The position numbers were made by a program, and so were the translations under genes. From contig CAJFCJ010000006.1 in NCBI GenBank assembly GCA_904063045.1, forward strand, positions 3,550,408 through 3,614,407: a stretch of 64,000 nt of DNA. Reading direction: 5' to 3'. Below are positions 1 to 12,586 of this stretch, piece after piece. The stretch comes from Dimorphilus gyrociliatus (Eukaryota > Annelida > Polychaeta > Dinophilidae). The notes beneath the pieces were generated by a model that saw only the letters and a list, made by a program, of their open reading frames with translations, made no database searches and was not told the DNA's origin. Position 1 is the stretch's first letter. The number at the start of each line of letters is the position of its first letter.

Positions 1-1118
1 CTCACCTAGTCTAATTATTTACTTCAGTGGCACTTGAAAGACCTCTACCGGAAGTTAACTCAATAATCAACTCATTATTCAACTTTTTGTCCATTTTTTA
101 TTGCTAAAGTTGAAAAAAAAACTTGAAGAAATTTACTTATCCATAATTATATCATCATAAGTAATAAGAAAAAAAGAAACGTGAGCTGTAATTAGCGTCT
201 TATCATCTTCTTTAAACCTATTAGTAGCCAATGTTTTATTATATTCCTTATTCATCTTCTCCCCACATATATAGACTTGGATTGTTCTCTTTATAATGGA
301 AATTTTCAATTCTAACTATATTCTTATCTATTCGTTTAATCGTCGTACTGCTTCTTCCAATAACTTTTTTGTCTTCATCTCTTTCATGTATCATGTTCAG
401 TTTTCTCTTTCTCTTGACCGCTTATTAATCAGATAGGAAAAGAATAGAGAAAAACGAACTAAAAAGGCGTATCGAGAATCTTTGTCTTTCTAAAGACTAA
501 AGAACAAGGAATATAGGAAAAGCGTAGAAAAGAGTTAGTTTAAAAATCTTTCATATCTTGAATAATTTCATTACATTATCATCAAAAGGAAAAGGGAAAA
601 ATGAAACTAAAAATACATCCAATATATGAAGCATAGTTTGCCAATAAGGATTCTATATAGAATATTTTTCAACGATGACTACTTTGTACAACATATATAA
701 ATTATTTTAAATTGAAATTAGATGCAGCAATAATCCTACAATCATTTTTAGCGCTTATTAGACTAGTTTAGTATGACCTTGTTATAGTCTTAGCTTACTA
801 TACCTCTTTTGTTCCTTTGGTTGTAAACACTTCCTCTTTTTTATCAATAGAGTTTTTTGTCTTTCTATGGTCGAATTTTATAAAAAAAAAAATTAAAATT
901 CTATCTTTTTTTAGTTTATTATCTCTTTCCATATCGATAATGTGTAATTGGTTATCAAAAAGTTGAAGGTAATATGTCTCGTCCTACTTTGGACCATCTA
1001 GTCTCTTATTAATAGTATTATAAATATTCTGTAAATCAATATATATTTTATTATTTATAAAAGATACATACAGCAGCAAGAGTCAATACAAACAGAAAAA
1101 AAATACCTTTTTCGGCTA
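1..1118. other. AT-rich non-coding stretch, 3' flank of the F-box/WD40 gene
   Basis: No coding exon is recognisable on either strand. A TTTATT at about 1047-1052 reads AATAAA on the minus strand some 65 nt past the stop codon at 1119. It is a plausible polyadenylation signal for the F-box/WD40 gene. The rest is AT-rich with short homopolymer runs. Confidence 0.5.
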
Positions 1119-3072
1119 TTAACATGAGCTAAAGTCCCACAACTTGACAGTTTTATCATAGGAGCCAGACACAATCATTTTATCATTAAATTGAATGCAG
1201 GTAACGCCGTCTGAATGCTTTTTAAGGGTTACCAATCTCTTACCATTTGTCGAACTCCATATTTTTATTGTTTTATCATCTGAGGCACTTACCATTCTCC
1301 ATCTATCTGTTTGTATACATCTTACAACCCCAGTATGGCCTTCCGACGCCATCCAATCGATCGTTTTAGCGCAAGTATCGTTTTCCCAAAATTTTATTGT
1401 ACAATCAACACTGCCACTTATGATCCTTTTATAATCCAATTGTACGCACGTAACAGCATCGGCGTGACCAATTAGAGTACCTATACAACGACCGTCTCTC
1501 CAGATTTTAATAGTTTTATCGCACGATCCACTAACGATAGTCTCTTCGTTCTGCTGAACGCATAGGACCGCTGCGTCATGACCAGCTAGCGTCTGAACGC
1601 ACTCCCTTGTGGTCATATCCCAAACTTTTAAAGTTTTATCATAAGAGCCACTTACCAATCTCGAATCGTGAACGCTAACACATCTTACAGCGTCTGTATG
1701 ACCCTGGAGAGTAGCCCTACAAGCAATGCTACTCCAAGTTAAGCTATCAGATAGATCCCAGATTTTTATTGTGCAATCTGTAGAACCACTAACCAATTGA
1801 TTGGCACATAAATAAAGGCACCTTACGGTTCCGGAGTGTCCAACAAGCGTTTGGACAGCTAAGTGACTGTTTGTTCTCATATTCCAAACTTTAATAGTTT
1901 TGTCACTAGATCCACTAACTATTCGTGTTTCGTCAAACTGAACACACGAAACACCCTGCGTGTGGCCTTCAAATGTTCTGACATGACATCTTCCAGTCAA
2001 CCAATTATTCCTAATACGATAACGTTCAGCAAAAGCGGCTTTCCAGTCTAATATAGTAGAATTAGCTTTTTTATCGATAAAGGCAAATAGGCGATCAGGT
2101 GAGGATGTTGCCCATTCGGGTCTATTACAGAGTGCTTTCCATAGTGAAACGTCATCAGCAGCGTCCTTCCACGCTTTAGACGCCTGACAACATCGGCAGA
2201 GACTTACAACATCTAAGTACGAAAAAATATGCAAACAAAGAGATCTCGGCAACCATTGGACAAAATCATTTCCAAGTTCTAGGCCATCTACTACATCCTT
2301 CATGAGAAGTAATTGGGTTGGTTCACAGTCATCTAATATTTCCTTAATTAATAAACTCCTTTGCTGACTGTTCGACTGCTTAAACCACTGTTTGATTTTC
2401 TATAAATAAAATAATAAAAAATAATGAGTAAGATATAAAGATTAAATATTTAAAATAAAGGCTGTATGAAAAGAATAATAAAGAAAACAAAGAGAATATG
2501 ACAAAGCTAATGAAGAAGGGGGTGACGATTAATGTCGATAACGAAGAAGAAATAAAAGAATGTTATAAATTCTTACGTGTATGTATAAATTAAAAAAAAA
2601 AGAATAACATTAACAATTATAAATGCCGGCATAATAGAATATAGATTGTTATTTGATAAAATAGCCTTTCTATATTTAGCATATACACTAGACAAATAAC
2701 TCTTATCCTATACGATGAATACAAAATGAATAAAAATTCTGTGGACAGTATCGTAAGTAAAGCAACCTATTGAGCTCAATAGCAATGAAAGAACTCCAAT
2801 TACTTTAATATTGAAAAATTTCTAAGAGAATATCATCAATTTGTTTATTAATGTCAGCAGGGTTGTTAAGGTGTGGGTGTAATTAAAAATAAACTAACTT
2901 GTAACCGAATTTTAAACACATGCTCCGGAGTGTTTTCACATCTGCAGGAAGCTTGGTTAACCCTCTTCTCCAGTTTATTATGAGCCAAACAAACACCGTC
3001 CTGCCTTTCAGAAGGGCTGCAAGAACAGCACGAAACACAGTGGCACTTTCTGTGATCGCACGTCACTTGCAT
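1119..3072 (-). CDS. F-box/WD40-repeat protein with an FBXO16-like N-terminal module
   Basis: Two coding exons: 3072-2899 and 2399-1119. The intron is GTTAGT...TATAG, about 500 nt, phase 0, giving about 484 aa. Exon 1 encodes a Cys-rich leader with several CxC and CC pairs. The second exon starts with a WF...S..QR...L..IL..C...QL pattern, then an F-box (LPRSLCLHIFSYLDVVSLCR), which resembles FBXO16. Seven WD40 repeats follow, each with a GH...V.C...V/ISGS.D.T.K.W pattern, from about residue 200 to the end. F-box/WD proteins are substrate receptors of SCF (SKP1-CUL1-F-box) ubiquitin ligases: the F-box binds SKP1 and the propeller binds the substrate. The second exon alone opens with an in-frame ATG at 2303, but the conserved module begins upstream of it, so I include the upstream exon. 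The exact subfamily is not settled, so I give no symbol. Confidence 0.8.
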
Positions 3073-4128
3073 AACAACCTTTTCAAATATTTAATCAATT
3101 TACTTCTAGATTCATTACATCTTTTTGGATTTGCAGAGAAATTGTCTCTCACTACCAGTTCCTTTCCCTTTTCTTGATAAACTACCTATTCGGATCACTC
3201 TAATCACGATGTCGTCTGCTAAAATTATTGTTGGAAAACGCCACCTGCTGTATATACTATTATATAATTTTATGCTATTTTGATTACTTTCAATCTACTA
3301 AAATAGATAGCTCTTGTATAAAATATTAATAAATATTATATTTATTAAATTTTCCTATCTAAAAGGTTAAAGGTAGTATAAAAAGGAATTATCTTTCTTC
3401 TTTTCTCTCCCCTACTCTCTCACCCACACCCCCTCTCTTTTTTTATATTCTATAAAAAGAAAAATTCATGTCATACACATAGTTAATTAACTTTTGATAT
3501 TGCTAATTTAAATAATGAATATTTATTACTAGGCTATGAAGTCATATTTGTTTTAATTTATAACTTTTTAATTGAAAATATTGATATTTTCGTCAATCTA
3601 CGAAATATAGAATTTTCTTGTTTGAATAATTAATAATTTCAGTTTAAGTTACTTATCAATCTATTTATGAACTTCGTCATTCGATCTCTATTTTTATATA
3701 GAATAATCATTTTTCAATTGTTAAACGTGAGGAAAAAAAAAAAGAAGGAATTTTACTGCATATTTATAAATGAAAAAAGAACGTTCTCAATAATTTAAGA
3801 TCTAATCCATTAGAAAATCATTTATACCGTGTAATTATAGTTCAAAATAGAGAAAAAAACTATTACTTCTTAAGTGTGCTATTTTCTATTTTTACTATCT
3901 TATAAAGTATTCATCCGCAAATACATATATAAGTATTATAATAAATATTAATGAGTTTCAGTTAAATATAACTTCAAGTTTGTTAAGTTTTGCTTTTCTC
4001 TTTGTTTTATAAGAAAAAAAATTACTCTGTAAATTTATTCAAGCTCTCTCTCTATTCAAAAGATTCATAAGTTCTTTTCTTTTCCATTCTATTTATAGGA
4101 AACATTTTGTCTTTTCATTCAATTTTTT
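3073..4128. other. Intergenic region between F-box/WD40 and SAMM50
   Basis: AT-rich, no supported exon. It should hold the F-box/WD40 promoter and the SAMM50 3'UTR; TTTATT at about 4034 reads AATAAA on the minus strand. It contains an AGGTGGCG core in reverse orientation at 3239-3246, about 170 bp upstream of the F-box gene's start codon. Confidence 0.45.
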
Positions 4129-5555
4129 TTACCAGTAATCCATGCCTATTCCAAATTGGAAACCGTGAACAATTCTATCTCCATGTTTAGCTCGGAGAGG
4201 TAAGCAGTAATTCATTTCAATTCTAGCCATATTGGATAAATTCATAACTAGGCCCAATCCACAGGTTCCTCTTAAGTTGTCCCACAGACTAGCCATCTTT
4301 GTTATATTTCCTACTGATGCAAAATTTGCAAAATAATGAAGTTTAAGTGCTCTTGAAAAGTTTGAATCTCCATTCAAAAAAGGCAAAGGCGTGTAGAAAT
4401 TTACGCTAGCGCCAGCGTAGCTTTCAATGCCTAAACTATGACCATTTTCTTGATTCCCCGCTCCGTTTAGAGTAAAACCTCTTAAAGTTAAAGGTCCACC
4501 CAGATAAAATCTATCATTCAGTGAGGGCTTGTCGAAATTTTTCAAAAATCCGGTCGACATTGAAAAGTGAAGAGCAGTATTGAAGAATAAACTTTTTATA
4601 TAGTGGAAATCAAGCGACTGTTTTAAAAACTTAACATCTCCTCCGAATCCAGCTATTTCCTGTTTTGTTTGAAGAAGTGAGCCATTAGTCGGTAAAATTG
4701 GATTATCTCTTAAATCTCTCTTCAACGTGTGGCTTATTGCAGACTGAAATGTAGAAGAAAATTGCATCATTTTATCGAAATATTTTTATTTATAGAATTG
4801 ATTTTTACTTTGAATCTATGACCAGCAAATTCTCTTATGCCTAACGATACTTCACTATCCAAGCATTCGGTGAGGTTCCAAAATCCTTCATATTTTAGAG
4901 AATGTTGACCAACAAACGAGGGAAATTCTAAACTAATTGATGGGCCTACAGTTTTTTCTCTAGTACCATTCCAAGCAAAATCCCTTCCATATTTGAGAGT
5001 TGATAGTAAAACATTCCAGTCAGGGTTGTAAAAAAGGGGCAATTTTAAATGACTTCCAAAGCCAGATGTGTTCTTTGATCCGAAAGAATAGTCAAACGTT
5101 AGGCTCTCTCCACAGCCGAATAAATTAGGAAAATTAAGGTTGAACAGGAGACTTCCTTCGTTTGTTCCAACTAAACTACTGACACCTAAGAAGAAAAGGG
5201 CCATAAGTTAGAGTTATACCTTAATTAAAACATGATAAATACTACCTCCTTTTACAAATTTCTCTTCAACTACATCAAACGTAACATCATATTTTGTTTT
5301 ATCAACGGCATGGCCTCCTTTAGAGTGAACATCAATGTAAACATCAACTTTTTTAAATATTCCGGTTCGGCTTAGAGTGTCCTTAGACTTTTTTATTTGT
5401 GATACTAATTGCTCGAAGTTAGTTGCATCAAAAATCAACTTTAGATTAGCTAATAGTTGCTTAGAGCTTGTTCTCTTCACCCCAGTAACATGAACATTTT
5501 CTACTTTTACAGGAGTTTCATTGAAAGGAAGTTTTACAGTAGGGTCATTTGGCAT
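4129..5555 (-). CDS. SAMM50: Sorting and assembly machinery component 50 (Sam50 beta-barrel)
   Basis: Three exons: 5555-5246, 5185-4809 and 4743-4129, joined by 60- and 65-nt GT-AG introns, giving 433 aa. Sam50 is the mitochondrial outer-membrane Omp85-family protein that inserts beta-barrel proteins and anchors MICOS. Residues about 15-100 form a POTRA-like domain (LSRTGIFKKVDVYID). The rest is the barrel, with the family motifs VGTNEG, the DRFYLGGP..LRGF loop and a C-terminal beta-signal-like end. The first donor is chosen as GGAG|GTAGTA. A later AAG|GTATAA breaks the frame, while the chosen one aligns the POTRA/barrel junction with vertebrate SAMM50 without a gap. The gene is divergent from the lysine-rich gene, 293 bp away. 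Confidence 0.95.
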
Positions 5556-5848
5556 GTTTCAACGAGTTGAGTAAAACACTCGCTAGCAATTATAACAGTT
5601 TTCATTGACTCAAATAGAGCTATAATTGTTATAGTTTAGCATTGGAAATTAAAAATGGAGACTGCGAGCCACACACTGAACTAAAATGGCGTCGTTCACA
5701 TACGAACAAAATTAGTTCGCCTTCTTTGCCAACCTAAGGGCCATCGATTGAAATTGTCACTGTATTCGGTCTTTTGAAATAAACTCATTAATTTGAAATT
5801 AATAAAATCAATTTGTAAAGTATCATCGCCGTTATCAAGAAGATCTCA
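5556..5848. promoter_or_regulatory. Bidirectional promoter between SAMM50 and the lysine-rich gene
   Basis: A 293-bp gap separates two divergent start codons, so both promoters must lie here. It contains AAAATGGCG at 5683-5691, matching the YY1 core found near many animal start sites. No TATA box is obvious. Promoter activity is inferred from position only. Confidence 0.45.
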
Positions 5849-6437
5849 ATGAGCTCTAAATTATTAAAGAAAAGTCTACAATTAGCTGAAGAGGAGTTTA
5901 CAAACACTACTAGTAAGCTCTACCACGAGCACACATATTATCACTCAAGTCTATTAACAATTTTTCAGATGTAAAAAAACAGAAAGATCTACCTTCAAGT
6001 GAAAAAGGACTTTCAAAAAAGAAAAAAAATAAGCTGAAAAAGAAACAATATCTCCATCAAGGTTTAAATTATTAATTTATCTATCAAGCTTAAATTCAAT
6101 TAATGTCTATATCTTCAGGAGTCCAATTCAGGAAGAAACAAAAAGCTAAAAAGAATTACTCTGAAGAAAATGCTGATTTACTAAATTGTATAACAGAATT
6201 CTCAAATTCAACAACGGAAGGCGCCGAACAGGTGATAACTAATAACAAATTTCCACTTTATATAAAAACAGTTTAAATGATCTGTCAAAAAAAAAATAAC
6301 GTCCCATTTACTTAAATCGATTTTTAATGGATGACAAGATAAAAGAAGCAATTTTATTCTCATTTTTTTTATGTGTTAAACATCATCATTTCTCTTTACA
6401 GCTTCTGGACAGATTACAAGAACTTCAAAAAAGATGA
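5849..6437 (+). CDS. Small lysine-rich protein of unknown function
   Basis: Four exons: 5849-5912, 5969-6061, 6119-6231 and 6402-6437. All junctions are GT-AG and phases are consistent, giving 101 aa. The protein opens with an amphipathic MSSKLLKKSLQLAEEEF and continues into a run of lysine clusters (residues about 32-65) that looks like a nucleolar or nuclear localisation signal. It ends in a short acidic/leucine helix (LLDRLQELQKR). It is too short, with exons too small, to appear as a single open frame. The N-terminus faintly recalls RPS19BP1/AROS, but the rest does not, so no name is given. It shares a promoter gap with SAMM50 and converges on the Ig-receptor gene. Confidence 0.7.
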
Positions 6438-7042
6438 AAATAAAGATTATAAAGTAATTAGCATTATTGTAAATTGCTCTTCGTAAATATTATACTTGTT
6501 ATATATTCGTTTAAAATATATTAAATATAATAATATATTTATATAGTTTCTAAGTGAAATACTCTGTTTTAGAGAAAGCCAATTAGGGATACTCTTTTAA
6601 AGAGAAAATAATGGCAGTAATGGTGCAATAATCCGATTATTTTAAAAGTTCAAGCAGCTTTTACGTAATTATTGAATACTTTTATTATCTTTCAGTTATA
6701 AAAATAGAAATTTCTATCAAAATTTAAGAAGACAAAAAATACTATAAAAGATTAATTAAATAGAATACAATTTGTATTTCTTGAATCAATTGATTGGTAC
6801 AAAAAAGAAAGAGGAGAAAAGAAAAAACAGAACATTTTATATAATAGAGACCGATAATCTATCTAGTATCATTGTTTTTCGAAATTAAAATAAATAATTG
6901 ATTTTTGTTTTAAATGGCAAGTCCAATTTGTACTGTCAGGAGTATTTCATCGTTAACGAATATTAACAAAATTGTATAAATCAGTCTTTTGGCATATCTG
7001 AAAAAAAAAACAGACAAAAAAAAATGCTAACAAGGCGAATTG
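6438..7042. other. Convergent intergenic region
   Basis: About 600 bp of AT-rich sequence between two converging genes, the lysine-rich gene (+) and the Ig receptor (-). It probably contains both 3'UTRs. No coding exon or structured RNA is recognisable. Confidence 0.4.
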
Positions 7043-10000
7043 TTAAACGTTCGTTGATAATCGACTGTCCGGTCTTGCTGCTGGTAAATAGGACTGTTTT
7101 ATAGCGTCCGGATAATGTTGATCGTATATAAAATCTCCCGGGTATGTTGAATAATCCCAGTGTTCTGAGTAGTTAGATAGATCGCAGATATTCTGAAAGA
7201 GATTTAATACGTATATGGCATGTTTATTTCGATTTGTTATGCTATTTAAAAGTCATACGTCGTCAGGAAAAGTATCTTTCTTGTCAACATCAACAACGTT
7301 CTTGATTGGCTCGACATGCATTGGCGTCGTACTAGCATTTGAATCTGTAACGGTCAAGAGAAGGCAATTTGATATTGTGACAGGTGCTTGTTTGTCAACT
7401 TTACCTGAACTACTATGTTGCCTAAGTTTGCAGGAAACGATAATTACGATCAACAAAATAACTACTAATAATCCAGCCATTGAGCCGATCAAAATATACT
7501 TTAAATCAGGCGATTCTAGAAAGACAAATAAAAAAAACAATGATTTTAATGTATATTTAAGAAGAGAGAGAGAGAGAGAGAGAAAAGCGTGTATTTACTT
7601 GTTTCTTCGAAATTGATTAGTTTCCAATCGGAACCCAATTGGTTATATACTGTGCAATTATATTCCCCAAAATCGCTAGATTGTAATTCAGTAAAAGTTA
7701 AAGTATATTTGGCGCCGCCCAATATCTTTTCTACTTTTGATACAAGCCTATCTAAGGAAGAAACTGGAACGGTTTTGCCATTTTTCAACATTATAAAACG
7801 ATAAGGATCTGGCTGAGCTAATGCTGTACACGTAAGACTTCCCTTAGCCTTGTATTCTCCAGTTTGTGTTAACTTGGAAATTATATTGGGTTTATCTAAG
7901 GAGGTTTAAAGTTTAAGATTAATAATGCATTATTTCTATTAAAAAAATGAGAAAAGTCTCTTACGTTTTTGAAATACGTGCATATCCCTTGATACGTTGG
8001 GAAAACGTACTGAAACTGCGGTGCATACGTATTTGCCCAATTTTGAAGGAGAATCAACTGTAAACCTATAACTTTCACCTGAAAATACGAAAGAAAACTG
8101 TAATGAATATCGTAATATATATACTTTACTGTATATAATATGAAAAAGAACGAAATTAGATAACAGATAAAAATAGGCGGGAGAGGGAGAGGGGGAGGGG
8201 TTAAGATTTTGAAGGGTAAGAATTATTCTTAGTATGCATAGCATATACAGTATTAAATACAATTTATTAAAGGGAAAGGGGCGGTGATATTATGTAAATT
8301 CGGCTGGTCAGTAAAATTTAACGGATGGCTGAGCTGAATTTTTCTCATTTTCTATTGCTATGCGACACTGCATATATTCAATAGTTTCCTCTATCCAATA
8401 TTCAATAAGTATTGTCCCTCTTTAGGTAGTTATTAATCTTCTAACACATCATTTTCCGTCTGTTCTTATAAGAACTTAATGTCTTTTTTTCGACAATCCA
8501 TTTTTTTTCTTTTTACAAGCGTTATTTATGTTTTTTAGATAGTATATTTAATGGCAATGATTTAATGATAGAATGACAAACGAGGGCAAACGGGTATGAG
8601 GTTCGGAGTGATGTGGGAAACGTGGGGGAATATTTAAGAAAATAAACTAAATGTATGTCGGCTGTTAATTATCCTCTATACATTTCGCGGTTCAGTCAAT
8701 TTTTAATCTTTACACTTCAAATAGAGCGTATTAATCGGATTAATTCGAACGAATTAAACTTGTCCAATTTGTACCTACCTGCATGTACGTTTCTGCCGTC
8801 CTTTGTCCAATAAACTATTGCTGTCGGATAGGCGTCCACTTTACAATTTAATTCGACGCTTTCACTCATCGTCAAATTAATTTGAACGGGTTTGGCATCA
8901 TTCAAAAACCGTGGGGGGTCTGTAAATGAAACAGTAACTATTAATTGAAGTTTTAACCGATTATCCAACTCTCTAATAAGATTTATCCTTAAATTTACTG
9001 ACTTTTACTCTAACTTAAAAAGAATTAAAAAGCTTTATTATCCAATGATTATCCAACTTAAAGTTTATAAGAGTAATCCTTTAGATAAGACCTAATAATT
9101 TTTTTGTTTTATTAACAGAGTAGATTTGTAAGGAGGAGATAAAGAAGAAGAAGAAGAAGAAGAAGCAAAATGCTTAGTATATATAATTAGTCGATAACCT
9201 ATGTAAACTCGTTATTCTCTATCTTATTCTTCAATCTATGAAGATATCCACTGTATAGTAATATAAATAATAGATTATGGAATAAACATTGATGTAATAA
9301 GGCAAGAAAAACATATTTATCTATGTTACAAACATAAATAGAGAGATATATAGTAATTGTTACTGTTTATATTATATCTATACATTATTTAAACTGTATA
9401 TAGTTTATTAGAAAACTAATAAACAGTTGAATATTTAAATATTGTTCGGATAATTGTTTTTCTTTGTTTGTTACCTGTTTTCTTTCAACATTGAAAACAC
9501 ATATGTTTTTGTTAAAGCATAATTAAATTACATTGTATAGGTGGCGCTGACAAATTCTCCAGAGCACTTTCATAGAAATATGAAAAATATTCCCAATGAA
9601 ACAAAGTAATTGTGTAAAGTGATAAGTCTTGGAATCTTGGTTTTTTGTTATTTTTTGTTTTAATCGGTTGGAATCACCACAACCTTTGACTTTGCACCCT
9701 CTCTAAGTGGAAATCAAACTCGGACCATCACTTATCATTAATCAAGACAAACATTCCAAACCATACTCACATTGCACCATTAAAACCACTGATTTGCTTG
9801 CGTTGTCTACTCTATTATCGCCGAAACAGCTAAATTTCGTCGTGTGGTAGCGCCGTCTAGCGATAAATTTATACGTAGAAGTTCTAATATTAATTGAACT
9901 AGAGTTTTCTTTCCATCGCCAAACTGATACTTTCGGTTCACTTGTTGACCAGCATTCAATAGTGACAGTGTCATTTTCAGTCACGTGACCCTCAGGAGTT

Positions 10001-12586
10001 TGTCGGATGTGAATAGTCGGAGGAGATAAAATTTTAATAACAGCCGAACTCTCCAGAGATATACCAAGTTGTTTAGTTGCGTAATTGGTAGCAGTACACG
10101 TGACCTATAAAAGAAACAAAAAAAGAAATGCGAAATCTATTAAATTAATAACACTAGACAAACATTAACATATATATATATATATTATACATTTTAAACA
10201 CAATACAAAATGAACCTTTAAAGGAAGTTTGGACTTAAAAATCAATCCACACTTGGTAATTGTTATTCTTATATCAAATTAACTTAGATTTTCTTTATAA
10301 AAGTAGAAGATATATAATTAATAAAAGAACTACTTTTACTATATAAAATCTCTCTCTCTCTCTTTGTCTTTATTACTTTTAATTTTTTTATTTTGTTTGT
10401 CTTGTTTTTTTTTGACAAACAAAAAAAAACTCTCTGCAAAAATATTGATAAAAAACATATATATGTAACGATATAAAAAAAAGACGACGTAATCTCAATA
10501 TCGTCTAAAACAGGTATATTTATGCAAAAATAAGCAAACAGGATTACTATAATAATATCTTGTTTTCTCTAATTATCTTTGCTTTCAATTGAACAGTTTT
10601 AACGATTTTTTTCCTTGTCTCTCTCTCTCTCTCTCTCTCTCCTTCTCTTATTTGTATAGATTTATAATATTACCACTTTTTTTATTTATTTGTTATTACT
10701 TCGGTTATAATTATAGATTTTTAGGCCTATATATAGAGAGAAATGAAGTCGGGTGGAAGAGAAAGGAAATTTCGCATTGAGATTGTGATGCAATAAATTT
10801 AATGTGAATTATTTAATGATCCGTAGAAATCACTGACTTATCTATATAGAGGACAAGGAAGATTAGATAAGCTAATGAAAATGTGCTTTCCTCGAAAAAT
10901 TGCCTAGTAATACAGAGGACGTGGATGGAAAATGTATACAATTAGTTTGTAATATAAGCTTCTCTGACCGTCGAACTTACCCTAACGTTGTCTAAACTTC
11001 TGTCCAGATCAATTTCAAACTTGGCTGTAACGTTATGTAATTTGCTAATTTCTTCGCTAATTCCACTAGCCACCGAGAAGCTTCTTGTAGGTAGTAATGG
11101 CTGATTATCACCCACCTGTAATCTGATTACCGGAGGCGGTTTACCCAGATTCGCTGTACAAAATATTTCGACTTTTTCAACGCCTTCCTTACGTTTCTTT
11201 ATCAAAAATAGTTTATCGTGTTCTGCCGACGTTATCACTGGTTTTTCGGGTTTTATTGTAACGTTGATATAAGCAGCAACAGTTTCGATTGGCCTTTGGA
11301 ACTTATTATTCTTCCTTTGTATAAACTTCCACTTATAAAAACCGTCAGTTTTAATGGAAGGTTTTGGAATTCTTATGGTGAAGTCTCCTGGAATAACAAT
11401 GTTAATAATAGTGAATGTACTATATATTCCAATTGATTTGAATATGCAAAAAATGAGGCCAAACAATAAAATACATTCTAGAACGGCCAAAACGACTTTA
11501 AGACAACCAATTAATTAATTAATCAATTAATTATGAATACTCTACATTAACAAAATTTGGCATAGAAAAAGCAAAGCAGACTGAATTTTCCAATTAAACA
11601 ATTCCTTTGAGGGTAACGCATCTACCATTAAAGCCGTAATCAAACGAAATTTAGATAACCTTTTAAACTGTATACGTTAAAGTCACGTGATGGGGGTTTA
11701 TAGTGATTTTTGAATGGTATACCGACAAAAGGTAATTCATAGTCGATAGAAGAATCTCAATTGAGAAGAAGGCTCAATAATCTTTAAAGCGAAAGGTCGA
11801 AACGAGACGGGGAGGAAGAGAGGTGGGTGAAAGGCGTATCGTTAACATGATATACCTCTATAGTTCATTCCCCATACGCTAATCGGTAAATGAATAATCA
11901 AGCGGTTGATACAAGAAACTTCTGACGCTTATTAATAAGTTATGGACCGCTACACCGAGTCTAGAGGAAGAGTAAAACAATATCTTACCGTCATTCTCGT
12001 TACCAACAAACATCAACTCATCCTTAAGGGGACTATAGAATCCCGTTTCCTTGTGCCATATCATTAACTGATCTTTATGTAACTGGAAAGAATAAAAAAA
12101 GAGAATCTTCTATAATATAGCAATTCAGATGAATCCCTGCTGTTTCTCAAATAAACAGGTCAGAGGTTGCAAACGTCTCTGCTAGAGGCTATAACGCGTC
12201 ATTTCTTTCAAATATCATTATTTTTATGTATATTATTACAAATCTTTGGCCCAAGGCATTTTCTCTTTTGTTCTGGTAGATTTAATTGATGAAATGCATG
12301 ATTTCTTAAAGGTATTACAAGAAAATAATCGTATAGCCCCCCAGATCAGAGTTTACTTGGTAATTTTTTTAATTAAAAAGTTATTGCAAACCCTATAACA
12401 ATCTCATACCTGAGCGCTGCATGAATTGTCGCAATTCTCCACTTTACAACCCACTTGAACGGGTTTACCATTTTCCACGACTACGTCACCCCTTGGTGGA
12501 TCAACTATATTCACTTGTTGGCCAGTTAATGGTATTGAAAAGCATAGGCAAATAAAGAAGAGATTTAATAGACTCGCCGCTTTCAT
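7043..12586 (-). CDS. Five-Ig-domain single-pass cell-surface protein
   Basis: Nine exons: 12586-12410, 12082-11989, 11387-10981, 10104-9771, 8919-8779, 8078-7965, 7895-7599, 7515-7259 and 7192-7043. All are GT-AG and phase-consistent, giving 656 aa. Exon 1 encodes a signal peptide (LLNLFFICLCFSIPLTG). Five Ig-like modules follow. Modules 2-5 show paired cysteines: IFC/VTC, IEC/FSC, LNC/YVC and LTC/YNC. The first has a Cys-rich start (CKVENCDNSC) but FYKWKF where the second Cys is expected. A transmembrane helix (about residues 525-547) precedes a tail of about 105 residues with several tyrosines (NYSEHWDYSTYPGDFIY). Five Ig domains plus a TM helix occur in Kirre/nephrin-like and Sidestep-like adhesion receptors, but I cannot assign a family. 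Some introns exceed 600-1100 nt, long for this genome, suggesting intronic regulation. Adhesion or recognition at the cell surface is inferred. Confidence 0.85.
7562..7583. repeat. (AG)n microsatellite in an Ig-receptor intron
   Basis: About 22 bp of AG dinucleotides in the intron just before the transmembrane exon. On the gene's sense strand it reads as a TC tract. Confidence 0.9.
9142..9165. repeat. (GAA)n microsatellite in an Ig-receptor intron
   Basis: About eight tandem GAA/AAG triplets in the long intron between exons 4 and 5 of the Ig receptor. Confidence 0.85.
10391..10420. repeat. Short perfect inverted repeat in an Ig-receptor intron
   Basis: TTGTTTGTC and GACAAACAA are exact reverse complements separated by about a dozen T-rich bases, so the stretch could form a 9-bp hairpin in DNA or pre-mRNA. 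The right arm contains the TGACAAAC octamer that recurs around this locus. Confidence 0.6.
10618..10641. repeat. (TC)n microsatellite in an Ig-receptor intron
   Basis: About 12 CT dinucleotides in the intron between exons 3 and 4. Confidence 0.9.
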
